Assembly (NCBI RefSeq): GCF_026283925.1
Contig: NZ_JAPDPF010000003.1
Location: forward strand, 310,001-374,000
Direction of reading: 5' to 3'
Source of the DNA: Dyella halodurans
GTDB taxonomy: Bacteria; Pseudomonadota; Gammaproteobacteria; Xanthomonadales; Rhodanobacteraceae
Length of the DNA: 64,000 bases
The first letter of the stretch is position 1. Each line of letters starts with the position of its first letter. The notes beneath the pieces are model-generated. The model did no database searches. It saw only the letters and a list, made by a program, of their open reading frames with translations, and was not told where the DNA came from. The translations under genes and the position numbers were made by a program. Shown in pieces: positions 43,737 through 52,206 of the stretch.

Positions 43737-45140
43737 ATGCTGAGCAGCATCATCGGCGCCGTCGTCGTCCTGTTGCATGCGGCTGGCGTGCTGGCGGCCA
43801 TGCATGCGGTGATGAACACGCGCACGCCCCAAGGCGCCTTTGCCTGGGCACTCGGCCTGGTGTTGTTGCCCTATGTCACCCTGGTGCCTTACCTCTACCT
43901 GGGCCGTAGCCGCTTCCATGGCTATGTCGACCTGCATCGGCTACGGCGCGAGCAAATGCAGGCCATGGCCGACATCCAGCTCGAATCCGCGCTGTCGACG
44001 CCCGATACCTGCACGCGCTATGCGGAAATCGCCCACATGCTGCGCACGCGCTTCCATGCCGGCCAGAAGCTGCGCCTGCTGGTCAATGGCGAGGCCGCGT
44101 TCGACGCCATGCTCGCCGCGATCGGCGAGGCGAAGCATTGCGTGCTGGTGCAGTTTTTCATCATTCACGACGACACCCTGGGGCGGCGGTTGCAGCAGGT
44201 ATTGCTGGAGCGCGCGCGCGCCAAGGTCGAGATCTGCGTGCTCTACGATGGCATCGGCAGCCACGCCCTGCCCCATCAGTATGTGGACACGTTGCGCGAT
44301 GCCGGCATCGCCGTCCACCCGTTCGCCACGCAGCGGCGCAGCAATCGCTTCCAGCTCAACTTTCGCAATCACCGCAAGATCGTGGTGATCGACGGCACCC
44401 GCGGCTTTGTCGGCGGCCTCAACGTGGGCGACGAATATCTCGGACTCAAGCCGCCGCTCGCACCCTGGCGCGATACGCATCTGCAGATCGAAGGGCCAGC
44501 CGTTGCCGACCTGCAGCGCAGCTTTGCGGAGGACTGGCATTGGGTCACCGGCGCCTTGCCACCGCTGTTGTCACCCACGCCGAACGAAGGCCATGCGCAC
44601 ACGCTGATTGCCGCCACCGGCCCCGCTGACCGGCAGGAAACCTGCTCGCTGTTCTTCGTCGCCGCCATTCACGCGGCACGCAGGCGACTATGGATCACCA
44701 CGCCATATTTCGTGCCCGACCAGGCCGTGATGTCGGCCTTGCGTCTTGCCGTGTTTCGCGGCGTGGACGTACGCGTGCTGATTCCATCGCGGCCCGATCA
44801 CCGCACCGTGTTTCTCGCCACCGGGCTGTATGCGCACGACGCGGTGCGCGCCGGCATTCGCATCTTCCGCTACCAGCCTGGCTTCCTGCATCAGAAGGTG
44901 ATGCTGATCGACGACGATACCGCGTCGGTTGGCAGCATGAATCTCGACAACCGCTCGTTCCGCCTCAATTTCGAGATCGGTGCGCTCAACGTCGATCGCA
45001 CTTTCGCCATGCAGGTGGAAGCCATGCTGCGCGAGGATTTCACCCATGCGCACGAGGTGACCGAGGCAGAGTACCTGGGGGCGCCGTATCTCAGGCGACT
45101 GGCCATGCATGTGGCGCGCTTGTTCGATCCGGTGCTCTGA
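43737..45140 (+). CDS. cls: Cardiolipin synthase (phospholipase D family)
   Basis: 467 residues: two N-terminal membrane helices (about 1-21, 32-56) with 'TPQGAFAWALGLVLLPYVTLVPYLYLG', then two PLD domains. The first HKD motif is 'NHRKIVVIDGTRGFVGGLN' and the second 'LHQKVMLIDDDTASVGSMNLDNRS'. It condenses phosphatidylglycerol to cardiolipin at the inner membrane. The stop codon's last A coincides with the first base of the MITE-like element that follows, so the natural 3' region has been replaced. Confidence 0.94.
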   Translation: MLSSIIGAVVVLLHAAGVLAAMHAVMNTRTPQGAFAWALGLVLLPYVTLVPYLYLGRSRFHGYVDLHRLRREQMQAMADIQLESALSTPDTCTRYAEIAHMLRTRFHAGQKLRLLVNGEAAFDAMLAAIGEAKHCVLVQFFIIHDDTLGRRLQQVLLERARAKVEICVLYDGIGSHALPHQYVDTLRDAGIAVHPFATQRRSNRFQLNFRNHRKIVVIDGTRGFVGGLNVGDEYLGLKPPLAPWRDTHLQIEGPAVADLQRSFAEDWHWVTGALPPLLSPTPNEGHAHTLIAATGPADRQETCSLFFVAAIHAARRRLWITTPYFVPDQAVMSALRLAVFRGVDVRVLIPSRPDHRTVFLATGLYAHDAVRAGIRIFRYQPGFLHQKVMLIDDDTASVGSMNLDNRSFRLNFEIGALNVDRTFAMQVEAMLREDFTHAHEVTEAEYLGAPYLRRLAMHVARLFDPVL

Positions 45141-45474
45141 AGGCAACACTGATTAAGTCTCACCGTCGTCATGATGCCTGGAAGGTTCGCAGGGGAAGGC
45201 GCGCGGCGCCGGGAAGACTGGCCGTCTTGCCAAGCCGCGCGTCTTCGTCTGCGGGCCTTCCAGGCATCACCCAAGCCTTTGAATATCCATATGAGGGGCC
45301 GCCCCTGTCTGCCCCCAGCTCGCCGGTCCGCCGGCTCGACAGACGGCCAGTCTGCCTTCCTCGCTCCTCAAAGCCGAGGACATCCATGTCCTCTCCCCGC
45401 GTGCGCCGACGCCCCAACGACCTGCGGGCAGACAGGGGCGGTGACGACGGCGAGACTTGATCAGTGTTGCCTTA
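45140..45474. mobile_element. MITE-like element with nested hairpins
   Basis: About 335 bp bounded by imperfect terminal inverted repeats: AAGGCAACACTGATTAAGTC... at the left (45140-45171) and the complement of AAGGCAACACTGATCAAGTC... at the right (45441-45474), matching over about 30 bp with two differences. Inside are two long fold-back arms. GATGCCTGGAAGG (45173-45185) pairs with CCTTCCAGGCATC (45256-45268), and within it CGCGCGGC pairs with GCCGCGCG and AAGAC with GTCTT. CCGCCCCTGTCTGCCC (45299-45314) pairs with GGGCAGACAGGGGCGG (45426-45441). No transposase is encoded. It fills the whole gap between cls and the next stop codon. Confidence 0.82.
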
Positions 45475-45478
45475 AATC

Positions 45479-46678
45479 TCAGCCGCGCATGGTGTTGCCG
45501 TAGGTTGCGTACAACACGCCGGTAAGCGCGGCAGCCGCCAGGGACATGAGTGCGGCGACGACGAACATCGGCGCGTAGCGACCGCCCGATGCGATCCAGC
45601 CGCCGAGCGGGCCGGTGATGCCCAGTGCCACATCGATGAAGACCGAATACGCCCCCAGGGCGGATCCTCGATTGCTCGCGCTGACCCTTTCCACCGCGAC
45701 AACGCCGAGCGAGGGAAAGATCAGCGAGAAGCCGATACCGGTCAGTGCCGCCCCCAACACCGCCACCCCGGCGTGGCTCGCGCTGCCCAGCACCAGCAGG
45801 CCCAGGCACTCGACCAGCAGCGACACCAGGGCCACCCGATAACCACCGAAATGCCCGATGGTCCAACCGAAGACCAGGCGCACGCCTACGAAGCACAGGC
45901 CGAACAGGCTCAGCGTCAGTGCCGCGCCCGCCCAGCCCTGGCTGGCGTAGTAGAGCGTGATGAAGGTGGCGAGGACGCCGAAGCCGACCGACCCCAGCGC
46001 CAGTCCCATGCCATACGGCGCAACTCGCTTGAATACATGATGCAGCGGCAGGCGCTCGCCTGCTTCGACACGCACGGCCGGACGCCGCCACGCCAGCAGC
46101 AGCGAGAGCAGCATCAGCGCCACGCTGGCGATGCCGATGACCACGAAGCCAAAGGTCGCGGTGAGCAGCACGCCGACCGGCGCTCCGACGGCGAGCGCGC
46201 CGTAGGTGGCAATGCCGTTCCAGGAAATCACCTTGGCCGTGTGCGCGTTACCCACCCGCCCGATGCCCCACATGATGCAGCCCGTGGCCACACAGCTCTC
46301 GCCCACGCCGAGCGCCAGCCGGGCCAGCAACATCACGCCCAGCGACGCGGCTGGCAGGTCGCGCAGCAGCGCGGCACCGATCATCAACAGACCGCTGCCG
46401 CCACAGGCGGCGAGGCCGATCACCGCCGCCCGCTTGGGGCCGGCCGTATCGGACGTGCGTCCGGCAAAGCCGCGGCTGAGCAGGGTGGCGACGTACTGCG
46501 TGCTGATCACCAGCCCCGCCAGCACCGCGCCAAAGCCGAGGTCGTTGTGCACGAAGGGCGGCAGCACTGCCAGCTGCATGCCGATGACCAGATAGGCCAG
46601 AAACGTGAAAGCAACGATCTGAACGATGCGGAGGGTCAACGGCAGGCCGCTGCCGGCCATGTCAGCTTGGGTATTCAT
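45479..46678 (-). CDS. MFS transporter (YhhS/arabinose-efflux-like)
   Basis: 399 residues, 12 predicted helices. 'FLAYLVIGMQLAVLPPFVHNDLGFGAVLAGLVISTQYVATLLSR' (about 25-68), the loop motif 'GRTSDTAGPKRAAVIGL', and 'LGVGESCVATGCIMWGIGRVG' place it with the YhhS/YfcJ group of MFS exporters. ATG 46678 is preceded in frame by a GTG. The MITE-like element ends 5 bp beyond its stop codon. Substrate unknown. Confidence 0.88.
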   Translation of the reverse strand: MNTQADMAGSGLPLTLRIVQIVAFTFLAYLVIGMQLAVLPPFVHNDLGFGAVLAGLVISTQYVATLLSRGFAGRTSDTAGPKRAAVIGLAACGGSGLLMIGAALLRDLPAASLGVMLLARLALGVGESCVATGCIMWGIGRVGNAHTAKVISWNGIATYGALAVGAPVGVLLTATFGFVVIGIASVALMLLSLLLAWRRPAVRVEAGERLPLHHVFKRVAPYGMGLALGSVGFGVLATFITLYYASQGWAGAALTLSLFGLCFVGVRLVFGWTIGHFGGYRVALVSLLVECLGLLVLGSASHAGVAVLGAALTGIGFSLIFPSLGVVAVERVSASNRGSALGAYSVFIDVALGITGPLGGWIASGGRYAPMFVVAALMSLAAAALTGVLYATYGNTMRG

Positions 46679-46759
46679 CACGACAACGTGCGGGGAGGGG
46701 AAGCCAAAACATCCGCGCCGGGCACCAGGCTGCGCAGCCTGGACCCCGCCACGGCAAGA

Positions 46760-47143
46760 TCAGGACAGTCGGCGACGCGCGAACAGTAACCAACCAAGAT
46801 AGACGCCGATGACGACGCCAACGAATTCGCACAGTACGCGCAAGCCGATGCTGTCGGGGTCGTGCACTTCGGCCAGTCGTGCGCGCAGCAACTCCAGCGA
46901 CTGCAAGCGGCCGTAGTTGAAATAGAACAGATTCCACAGGTCGACACCGCCCGCGAGCAGCATGCTCAGCACGGCGGCCCAGCTGATTTCAAAACCCAGG
47001 CTCCAGCCTTGGGTGCGGCCGAACCAGTGGATCAGGCCAAACAACAGGAAAGCCACCAGCGCCGCGATGACACCGGCTTCCAGGCCACCTATCAGGCCAT
47101 AACCCATCCACGACTGGTCGTAAGGCATACCCCTGTCCACCAT
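46760..47143 (-). CDS. Small inner-membrane protein, unknown
   Basis: 127 residues with three clear membrane helices: about 15-42 ('GYGLIGGLEAGVIAALVAFLLFGLI'-type segment), about 52-72 and about 103-122. No family recognised. It lies 81 bp upstream of the MFS gene on the same strand. The ATG at 47143 has no good ribosome site; a second ATG five codons later is possible. Confidence 0.6.
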   Translation of the reverse strand: MVDRGMPYDQSWMGYGLIGGLEAGVIAALVAFLLFGLIHWFGRTQGWSLGFEISWAAVLSMLLAGGVDLWNLFYFNYGRLQSLELLRARLAEVHDPDSIGLRVLCEFVGVVIGVYLGWLLFARRRLS

Positions 47144-47333
47144 TGTTGTTGTTTGACAGCATTATGCCCTTAGCGAGGCGGCTTACGATCGGCCTGAGGG
47201 CTTGGAGTAAGAAAAACCCTACTCTGAACAGCACACATTGCGTACACATCACTCGTCGAATCAGTCACATTGTTACCGGCGGTGGGACGACTAGACTCTT
47301 TGGCCGCAACCTTTTACGAGCTTCGAGCGACCC

Positions 47334-47987
47334 ATGAGCGAGCCCATCAGCCGTCGCGCCGCCCTGATCCTGGTCGACGTGCAGCCAGACTTCATGCCTG
47401 GTGGCGCCCTGGCCTGCCATGAAGGTGATGCCATCGTCCCTGGCATCGACCGGCTGCTGAAACGGCAGCTGTTCCAACATGCCGTCGCCACCCAGGACTG
47501 GCACCCCGCCGGCCACATCTCCTTTGCCAGCTCCCATCCGGGCCGCGAACCGTTCGAGCGCATCCCGCTGTACGGCCACGCCCAAACGCTATGGCCGACC
47601 CATTGCGTGCAGGACACGCCGGGGGCGGCGCTGCATCCCGGCATCGACTGGTCCAGCGTGGATACCGTGATCCGCAAGGGCGACGATCCGCGGGTGGATT
47701 CCTATAGCGGATTTCGTGAGAACCACGGGCCCGACGGCCAACGCCCCTCGACCGGGCTGGCGGACTGGCTGCGCGGACACGACGTGGACGAAGTGTATGT
47801 CTGTGGCCTCGCGCGGGACGTATGTGTCCTGTGGACGGCGCAGGATGCGGTCGAGCTGGGTTTTCGCACGCATGTGCTGTGGGACCTGACCCGCCCGGTC
47901 TCGCCCGATGCTGAGGTCGACCTCGCCACCCGCGTGCGTTATGACCAGCTGGGCGTCAACGTGATCGACTCGAGTGCACTCGGCTGA
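47334..47987 (+). CDS. pncA: Nicotinamidase
   Basis: 217 residues, isochorismatase fold, converting nicotinamide to nicotinate for NAD salvage. The catalytic triad is D15 ('LILVDVQPDFMPGGAL'), the Lys in 'DTVIRKGDDP' and the Cys in 'VCGLARDVCVLWTAQDA'. Metal ligands are expected in 'ATQDWHPAGHISFAS'. Length and order match PncA. The 190-bp AT-richer upstream gap includes an inverted GAGTA-N10-TACTC (47205-47224) of unknown role. Confidence 0.94.
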   Translation: MSEPISRRAALILVDVQPDFMPGGALACHEGDAIVPGIDRLLKRQLFQHAVATQDWHPAGHISFASSHPGREPFERIPLYGHAQTLWPTHCVQDTPGAALHPGIDWSSVDTVIRKGDDPRVDSYSGFRENHGPDGQRPSTGLADWLRGHDVDEVYVCGLARDVCVLWTAQDAVELGFRTHVLWDLTRPVSPDAEVDLATRVRYDQLGVNVIDSSALG

Positions 47988-48002
47988 GTCCAGGCGACAC
48001 GC

Positions 48003-48191
48003 TCAACCGTCGTTCTCCGAGGTGACGCCGACATGCACTTCGCCGTCCTCGCCGATGTCGACGGCAATCTCGATGGGCCGGCAGCAGACCTGGCAGTCCT
48101 CGATGTAGCGCTGACTGTCCACCGAAGCGTCGACCAGGATCTCGATCGGCTCACCGCAGTACGGACAATGGACCAGGACAGGGTCAAGCAT
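48003..48191 (-). CDS. CPXCG-motif cysteine-rich protein
   Basis: 62 residues, with 'VHCPYCGEPIEILVD' and 'YIEDCQVCCRPIEIAVDI' giving two CxxC-type knuckles that probably bind one zinc. This is the small CPXCG family of unknown function, frequent in gammaproteobacteria. The ATG at 48191 follows TGGAGTG; the frame upstream of it is not coding. Convergent with pncA (15 bp apart). Confidence 0.85.
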   Translation of the reverse strand: MLDPVLVHCPYCGEPIEILVDASVDSQRYIEDCQVCCRPIEIAVDIGEDGEVHVGVTSENDG

Positions 48192-48237
48192 GGCGCTCAC
48201 TCCAGCAGGGTCGCCCTGGCACCCGCCTGGCTGCGGC

Positions 48238-48639
48238 TCAGCGCTTGGCCAGCGACAGGGACGATCCGCGCGCATTCACTTGCACGGTGACGTCCTCGCC
48301 AGCGCCCAGCGTCGCATCCACCCTGGCATCACTCACGCGGCGACACGCGCCGGAGTTTTGCAGCGAGATCGCATGCGTGCCACTGGGCAGGCGGAACGCC
48401 GCCTGCTCACCGATTTCCAGCTGCGCTGCCTGCTTGTCATCAATAAAGATCTGGCTGGAGCAGCCGCCGCCGAACAAACCGTTGTCGCGGACCACCAGCA
48501 AGGTGGCATCGCCGTCACCGGCAGCCTGGTACAGGAACAGGCGATTACTGACGGCGTTGCGGATCGCGGTGTCATGGGTCGTTGCCGTACCGCAGCCGGC
48601 CAGCACCATGGCAGCCAAGCCACCTAGCATCGCTTTCAT
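48238..48639 (-). CDS. Lipoprotein of unknown function
   Basis: 133 residues with a lipoprotein signal (lipobox LAGC, Cys at about 16). The mature part is a small beta-rich domain: 'AVSNRLFLYQAAGDGDATLLVVRDNGLFGGGCSSQIFIDDKQAAQLEIGE' (about 29-78) and 'FRLPSGTHAISLQNSGACRRVSD'. It resembles DUF2846-like or PEGA-like lipoproteins in layout only. CGAGGAG precedes the ATG. It lies 46 bp upstream of the CPXCG gene on the same strand. Confidence 0.72.
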   Translation of the reverse strand: MKAMLGGLAAMVLAGCGTATTHDTAIRNAVSNRLFLYQAAGDGDATLLVVRDNGLFGGGCSSQIFIDDKQAAQLEIGEQAAFRLPSGTHAISLQNSGACRRVSDARVDATLGAGEDVTVQVNARGSSLSLAKR

Positions 48640-48713
48640 CGCCTGGGCTCCTCGCGTCGACACGGTGCGGAGCAGCATCGCGTTTGCGCGATCAAACCGG
48701 CGTGAATCGGCAC

Positions 48714-49160
48714 TTACCGCGGCGGCAGCCAGGCCGATGGCGTCTGGATCTCGAACCAGCCCTCGCGCGCGGTGCGCCGGGCCAGCTGCAGCACGGCCTT
48801 GTCCTTGCTGAGCAGCCATTGCGCACCGGCCGCCAGCGCCAGTTCGAGGAATTTCTGGTCGTCCGGATCGGCACAGCGCGGAAGCCGGACTTCAGGGCGC
48901 GGCGACAAGCTCGACGCGGGCAGGCGTTGCGTCCACTGATCGAACGCCACGCTGGCCTCGCTCTGGACGTCCTGTGCCAGCGCCAGCGCCGGATAGCCAA
49001 GCACGGCCAGCCATTCCTCGCGGCAGGCGTCGTCCACCACGGCTTGCACCGTGCCCGACTGCAACGCCGACCACAGCTGGGCGCAAGCGGCGTCGTGGAA
49101 CACGAAAAGATCGAGCGCTACATTGGTGTCGAGGACGAGGCGGGGCGTACGGTCAGGCAT
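48714..49160 (-). CDS. PIN-domain protein, putative toxin-type RNase
   Basis: 148 residues of the COG1569-type PIN family. The first acidic residue is in 'RLVLDTNVALDLFVF', a later Glu is in 'DDACREEWLAVL', and the C-terminal acids are in 'CADPDDQKFLELALAAGAQWLLSKDKAVL'. Members are usually named toxin component of a toxin-antitoxin system, but no antitoxin-like gene adjoins. The start is ATG 49160 or the in-frame ATG 49169; neither has a strong ribosome site. Confidence 0.82.
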   Translation of the reverse strand: MPDRTPRLVLDTNVALDLFVFHDAACAQLWSALQSGTVQAVVDDACREEWLAVLGYPALALAQDVQSEASVAFDQWTQRLPASSLSPRPEVRLPRCADPDDQKFLELALAAGAQWLLSKDKAVLQLARRTAREGWFEIQTPSAWLPPR

Positions 49161-49235
49161 GGCGCGCATGGTGGCACAGCCGGCCAGCGGCGGCGCGCGC
49201 GGTACACTAACGCCCCTGCCCTCCGGACGACCGCC

Positions 49236-49517
49236 ATGACTGAACGCCTTTTCGACGACTATGTGGTCCGTTCTACGGCGGTCGCCGAAGGCTCCCGCTT
49301 CACCGCCTGCATCGTCGTCACGCCGCGCGCGCGCAACGGCTATCCGGTGTATTACGCGGTATGCGAGAACCGCAGCTTCCGCCAAGAGGAGCAGGCCGAG
49401 CAGGCCGCGGCGAGCGCACTGGCCGCGATCCAATCGCTGGAAGGCGACGGCACGCCGGTGTTTCCGGAAGGCTATACCGGCTTCGACGATGCGCCGCCAG
49501 AGCACCCGGATGCATGA
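49236..49517 (+). CDS. Small protein of unknown function
   Basis: 93 residues, soluble, acidic ('FPEGYTGFDDAPPEHPD' at the end), with a central helix rich in Glu/Ala ('QEEQAEQAAASALAAIQSLE'). No family recognised. Its stop overlaps the ATG of the YgjP-like metallopeptidase (ATGA), which strongly supports coding and functional coupling with it. Confidence 0.7.
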   Translation: MTERLFDDYVVRSTAVAEGSRFTACIVVTPRARNGYPVYYAVCENRSFRQEEQAEQAAASALAAIQSLEGDGTPVFPEGYTGFDDAPPEHPDA

Positions 49518-50020
49518 CCGCGCTCAAGTATCTCGGCGGCTATCCGCCGCCCTTGCTGGACAAGGTTCGGCAACTGATTGAACGCGACGAGCTTGGCGAC
49601 TATCTGCAGCGACGCCATCCGGGGCGCCATGAGGTGCAGAGCGACAAGGCGCTGTACGCGTATACCAATGCGCTGCGCCAGGAACATATGCGCAACTCGC
49701 CGGGCATTGACCGGGTCTGGTACGACAGCAAGCTGGACGTGATCCAGCGTGCGCTGGGCCTGCATACGGCCATCTCGCACATCCACGGTGGACGCCTGAA
49801 GGCACGCAAGGAGATCCGCATCGCCTCGTTGTTTCGCGAGACGGCGCCGGAGTTCCTGCAGATGATCGTGGTGCACGAGCTGGCGCACCTGAAAGAGCCT
49901 GAGCACAACAAGGCGTTCTACCAGTTGTGCGAATACATGCAGCCGGACTACCACCAGCAGGAACTCGACCTGCGCCTGCATCTGACCTGGCGTGACGTGC
50001 TCGCCGCGCGCGCCTCGTAG
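49514..50020 (+). CDS. YgjP-like metallopeptidase-domain protein
   Basis: 168 residues. The zinc site is 'VVHELAHLKEPEHNKAFYQLCEYMQPDY': HExxH followed by a third His in 'EPEHNKAFY', as in the YgjP/WLM group. 'RKEIRIASLFRETAPEFLQMIVVHELAHL' confirms the fold. Target unknown; the family includes proteins linked to DNA-protein crosslink repair and to type I restriction loci, neither of which is seen here. Translationally coupled to the preceding 93-residue protein. Confidence 0.88.
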   Translation: MTALKYLGGYPPPLLDKVRQLIERDELGDYLQRRHPGRHEVQSDKALYAYTNALRQEHMRNSPGIDRVWYDSKLDVIQRALGLHTAISHIHGGRLKARKEIRIASLFRETAPEFLQMIVVHELAHLKEPEHNKAFYQLCEYMQPDYHQQELDLRLHLTWRDVLAARAS

Positions 50021-50164
50021 CCCACCGGCAACTACGCTACGACCCGTGATGGCCACGGACAGGCAACGCGGGCCACACGCAGAGCCTGAACAGACCCTAG
50101 AATAACGGCCTCCCGCGCCCGCCCGAACGGCGCGTCGCCTAACCTGAGTGGATGGTGTCGCTCC

Positions 50165-51079
50165 ATGAGCCGCAAGCTATTGCAGCTGTTTCAACGTCGC
50201 CCGCGCCTGGTCAGCATTGGCGGCCGTGCCTTCGTCAGCGAGGGGCTGACGCGGCGTTTCTGGGATGACATCTACCACTTCGCCCTCACCATCCGCTGGC
50301 CTGTGTTCTTCGGCCTGGCCGCCACCATCTTCGTGCTGTTGAACGTGGTGTTCGCGGTCTTCTATCAATTCGGCGACAACGCCATCGCCAACCAGTTTCC
50401 GCGCAATTTTGGCGGTGCGTTCTTCTTCAGCGTGGAGACCCTGGCCACGGTCGGCTACGGCGACATGCATCCACAGACGATCTACGGGCATCTGGTGGCC
50501 ACGGTAGAGATCTTCACCGGCATGCTCAGCATTGCCCTGGTCACCGGCCTGGTGTTTGCGCGGTTCTCCCGTCCGCGCGCGAAGATGATCTTCGCCGACC
50601 ATCCCATCGTGCGCCGCATCCACGGCCAGCCCACCTTGATGATCCGCGCCGCCAACGCGCGCCAGAATGTGATTGCCGAAGCCTCGGCCAGGCTACACCT
50701 GCTGGTTCGGGAAACCTCGCCCGAAGGCTTCCGCCTGCGGCGCATCCACGACCTCAAGCTGCTGCGGGACAGCCACCCGGTGTTCTCGCTGAGCTGGAGC
50801 CTGATGCACGTGATCGATGAAAACAGCGTGCTGCACGGCATGACGCCCGAAGCACTGGCGGAGGCGGAGGCGACCTTGATGCTGACCATCGAAGGCATCG
50901 ACGAGACCACCTCGCAATCGATGCTGGCACGTCGCCAGTGGAACCATCGGGACTGGCGCTGGAATCACCGCTATGTCGACCTGGTGCATGACGACGAACT
51001 GGGCGTCAGCCATATCGACTACGGCGTCTTCCACCACGTGCTGCCGGTGGGCGAGGACGAGGACTCCGATCGCTTCTGA
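50165..51079 (+). CDS. Inward-rectifier potassium channel (KirBac type)
   Basis: 304 residues. There are two membrane helices (about 44-68 and 108-132) flanking a pore helix and the K+ filter T95-V-G-Y-G-D100, then a cytoplasmic beta-sandwich domain ('IHGQPTLMIRAANARQNVIAEASARLHL', 'DLKLLRDSHPVFSLSWSLMHVIDENS'). The N-terminal slide-helix 'DDIYHFALTIRW' is typical. Tetrameric inner-membrane channel; ligand control is not visible. Confidence 0.93.
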   Translation: MSRKLLQLFQRRPRLVSIGGRAFVSEGLTRRFWDDIYHFALTIRWPVFFGLAATIFVLLNVVFAVFYQFGDNAIANQFPRNFGGAFFFSVETLATVGYGDMHPQTIYGHLVATVEIFTGMLSIALVTGLVFARFSRPRAKMIFADHPIVRRIHGQPTLMIRAANARQNVIAEASARLHLLVRETSPEGFRLRRIHDLKLLRDSHPVFSLSWSLMHVIDENSVLHGMTPEALAEAEATLMLTIEGIDETTSQSMLARRQWNHRDWRWNHRYVDLVHDDELGVSHIDYGVFHHVLPVGEDEDSDRF

Positions 51080-51084
51080 CCTTC

Positions 51085-52047
51085 TCAGAGCGTAAGCAGC
51101 ACCTTGCCGATCGCGGCGCGACTCTCCAGAAACGCATGCGCCCGGGCGCCATCGCGCAGGGCAAAGCGCGCGGCAATATGGGCTTTGAGGGCGCCGCAAC
51201 GCAGCTGCTCAAACAGCGCCGCAGCCCGCTCCCTGCGGCTCTCGGGGCCGGTCAACACGTTCCACAGGTCGCCGCCGGTGAGGGTGAGCGAGCGGTCCAT
51301 CAGCAGGCGCGGATCGACCGGATCGGGATCACCCGCCGCCATGCCGTAGAACACGACGGTGCCGCCGATGCGTGCCGCCGCCAGGCTATCGCCCAAGGTG
51401 CGCCCGACGGAGTCGTAGACCACATCCGCGCCATGCCCGCCCGAGAGCTCCCTGGCCGCCGTGACCCAGGCGTCATAGCCGACGGCCACGTCGGCACCTG
51501 CGGCAATCACCGCGTCGCGCTTCGCTTCACTGGAGGCAATGCCCAGCACGACTGCGCCGAGCGACTTCAGCATCTGCACCAGCAACAAGCCCACGCCGCC
51601 CGCGGCGGCGTGCACCACGGCCACGTCGTCCGGTCGCACCATGAAGCTGTCGGTCACCAGGTACTGCGCGGTCAGGCCCTGCAGCAGCACGGCGGCGGCG
51701 GTGTCGAAATCGATGTCGTCGGGCAAGGGAATCAGGCGATCCCGGTCGACCACGACCAGCTCGGCATTGGCGTGCGCCATGTCGGCAAAGCCGACGCGGG
51801 TCCCCGCGGGGAACAGCTGGTCGCCTGGCACCGGCGTTTCGACCACGCCAGCGCCTTCGTACCCGAGCGTCCACGGTGCCGAGCCGCTGAGGTGGTAGTT
51901 GCCGTTGCGGCGATACACATCGGCGAAGTTGAGCCCAACGCTGCGCATGCGCACGCGCACCTGCCCAGGGCCGGGCACGGGATCGGGCTGTTCCGACCAA
52001 TGCAGCACATCGGCGGCGCCAAAACGATCGAAGGTCAGAGCATGCAT
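51085..52047 (-). CDS. NADPH:quinone oxidoreductase family protein
   Basis: A 320-residue MDR-family enzyme of the Qor/zeta-crystallin type: 'VGLNFADVYRRNGNY', 'PWTLGYEGAGVVE', and the Rossmann loop 'VVHAAAGGVGLLLVQMLKSLGAVVLGIASSEAKRDA', with no zinc ligands. TTGAGGAATC precedes ATG 52047. Convergent with the KirBac gene (5 bp apart). A distant paralogue lies at 39.2 kb. Confidence 0.9.
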   Translation of the reverse strand: MHALTFDRFGAADVLHWSEQPDPVPGPGQVRVRMRSVGLNFADVYRRNGNYHLSGSAPWTLGYEGAGVVETPVPGDQLFPAGTRVGFADMAHANAELVVVDRDRLIPLPDDIDFDTAAAVLLQGLTAQYLVTDSFMVRPDDVAVVHAAAGGVGLLLVQMLKSLGAVVLGIASSEAKRDAVIAAGADVAVGYDAWVTAARELSGGHGADVVYDSVGRTLGDSLAAARIGGTVVFYGMAAGDPDPVDPRLLMDRSLTLTGGDLWNVLTGPESRRERAAALFEQLRCGALKAHIAARFALRDGARAHAFLESRAAIGKVLLTL

Positions 52048-52206
52048 GGAAAGATTCCTCAAAACGACATCGGATGCAGCCAAGGATGCCAGCCTTGACC
52101 TTCAGGCTGGCCCTTCTCCGTTCCGCTGGCGCGCAAACGATCACAGCACACGCCATTCACCAGACGTGTCTCAGGTCAAGCCGATCTGCGCGTGGCCCGC
52201 GCCGGC

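Noticed and set aside
44138-44629. Alternative-frame ORF inside cls
   Set aside because: Overlaps the first HKD domain in a different frame; no independent evidence.
45172-45460. Short open frames inside the MITE-like element
   Set aside because: They are by-products of the inverted repeats and differ between strands only by complementarity.
47205-47224. Inverted repeat GAGTA-N10-TACTC upstream of pncA as an operator
   Set aside because: Only five bases per arm; may be chance, so only mentioned in the pncA entry.
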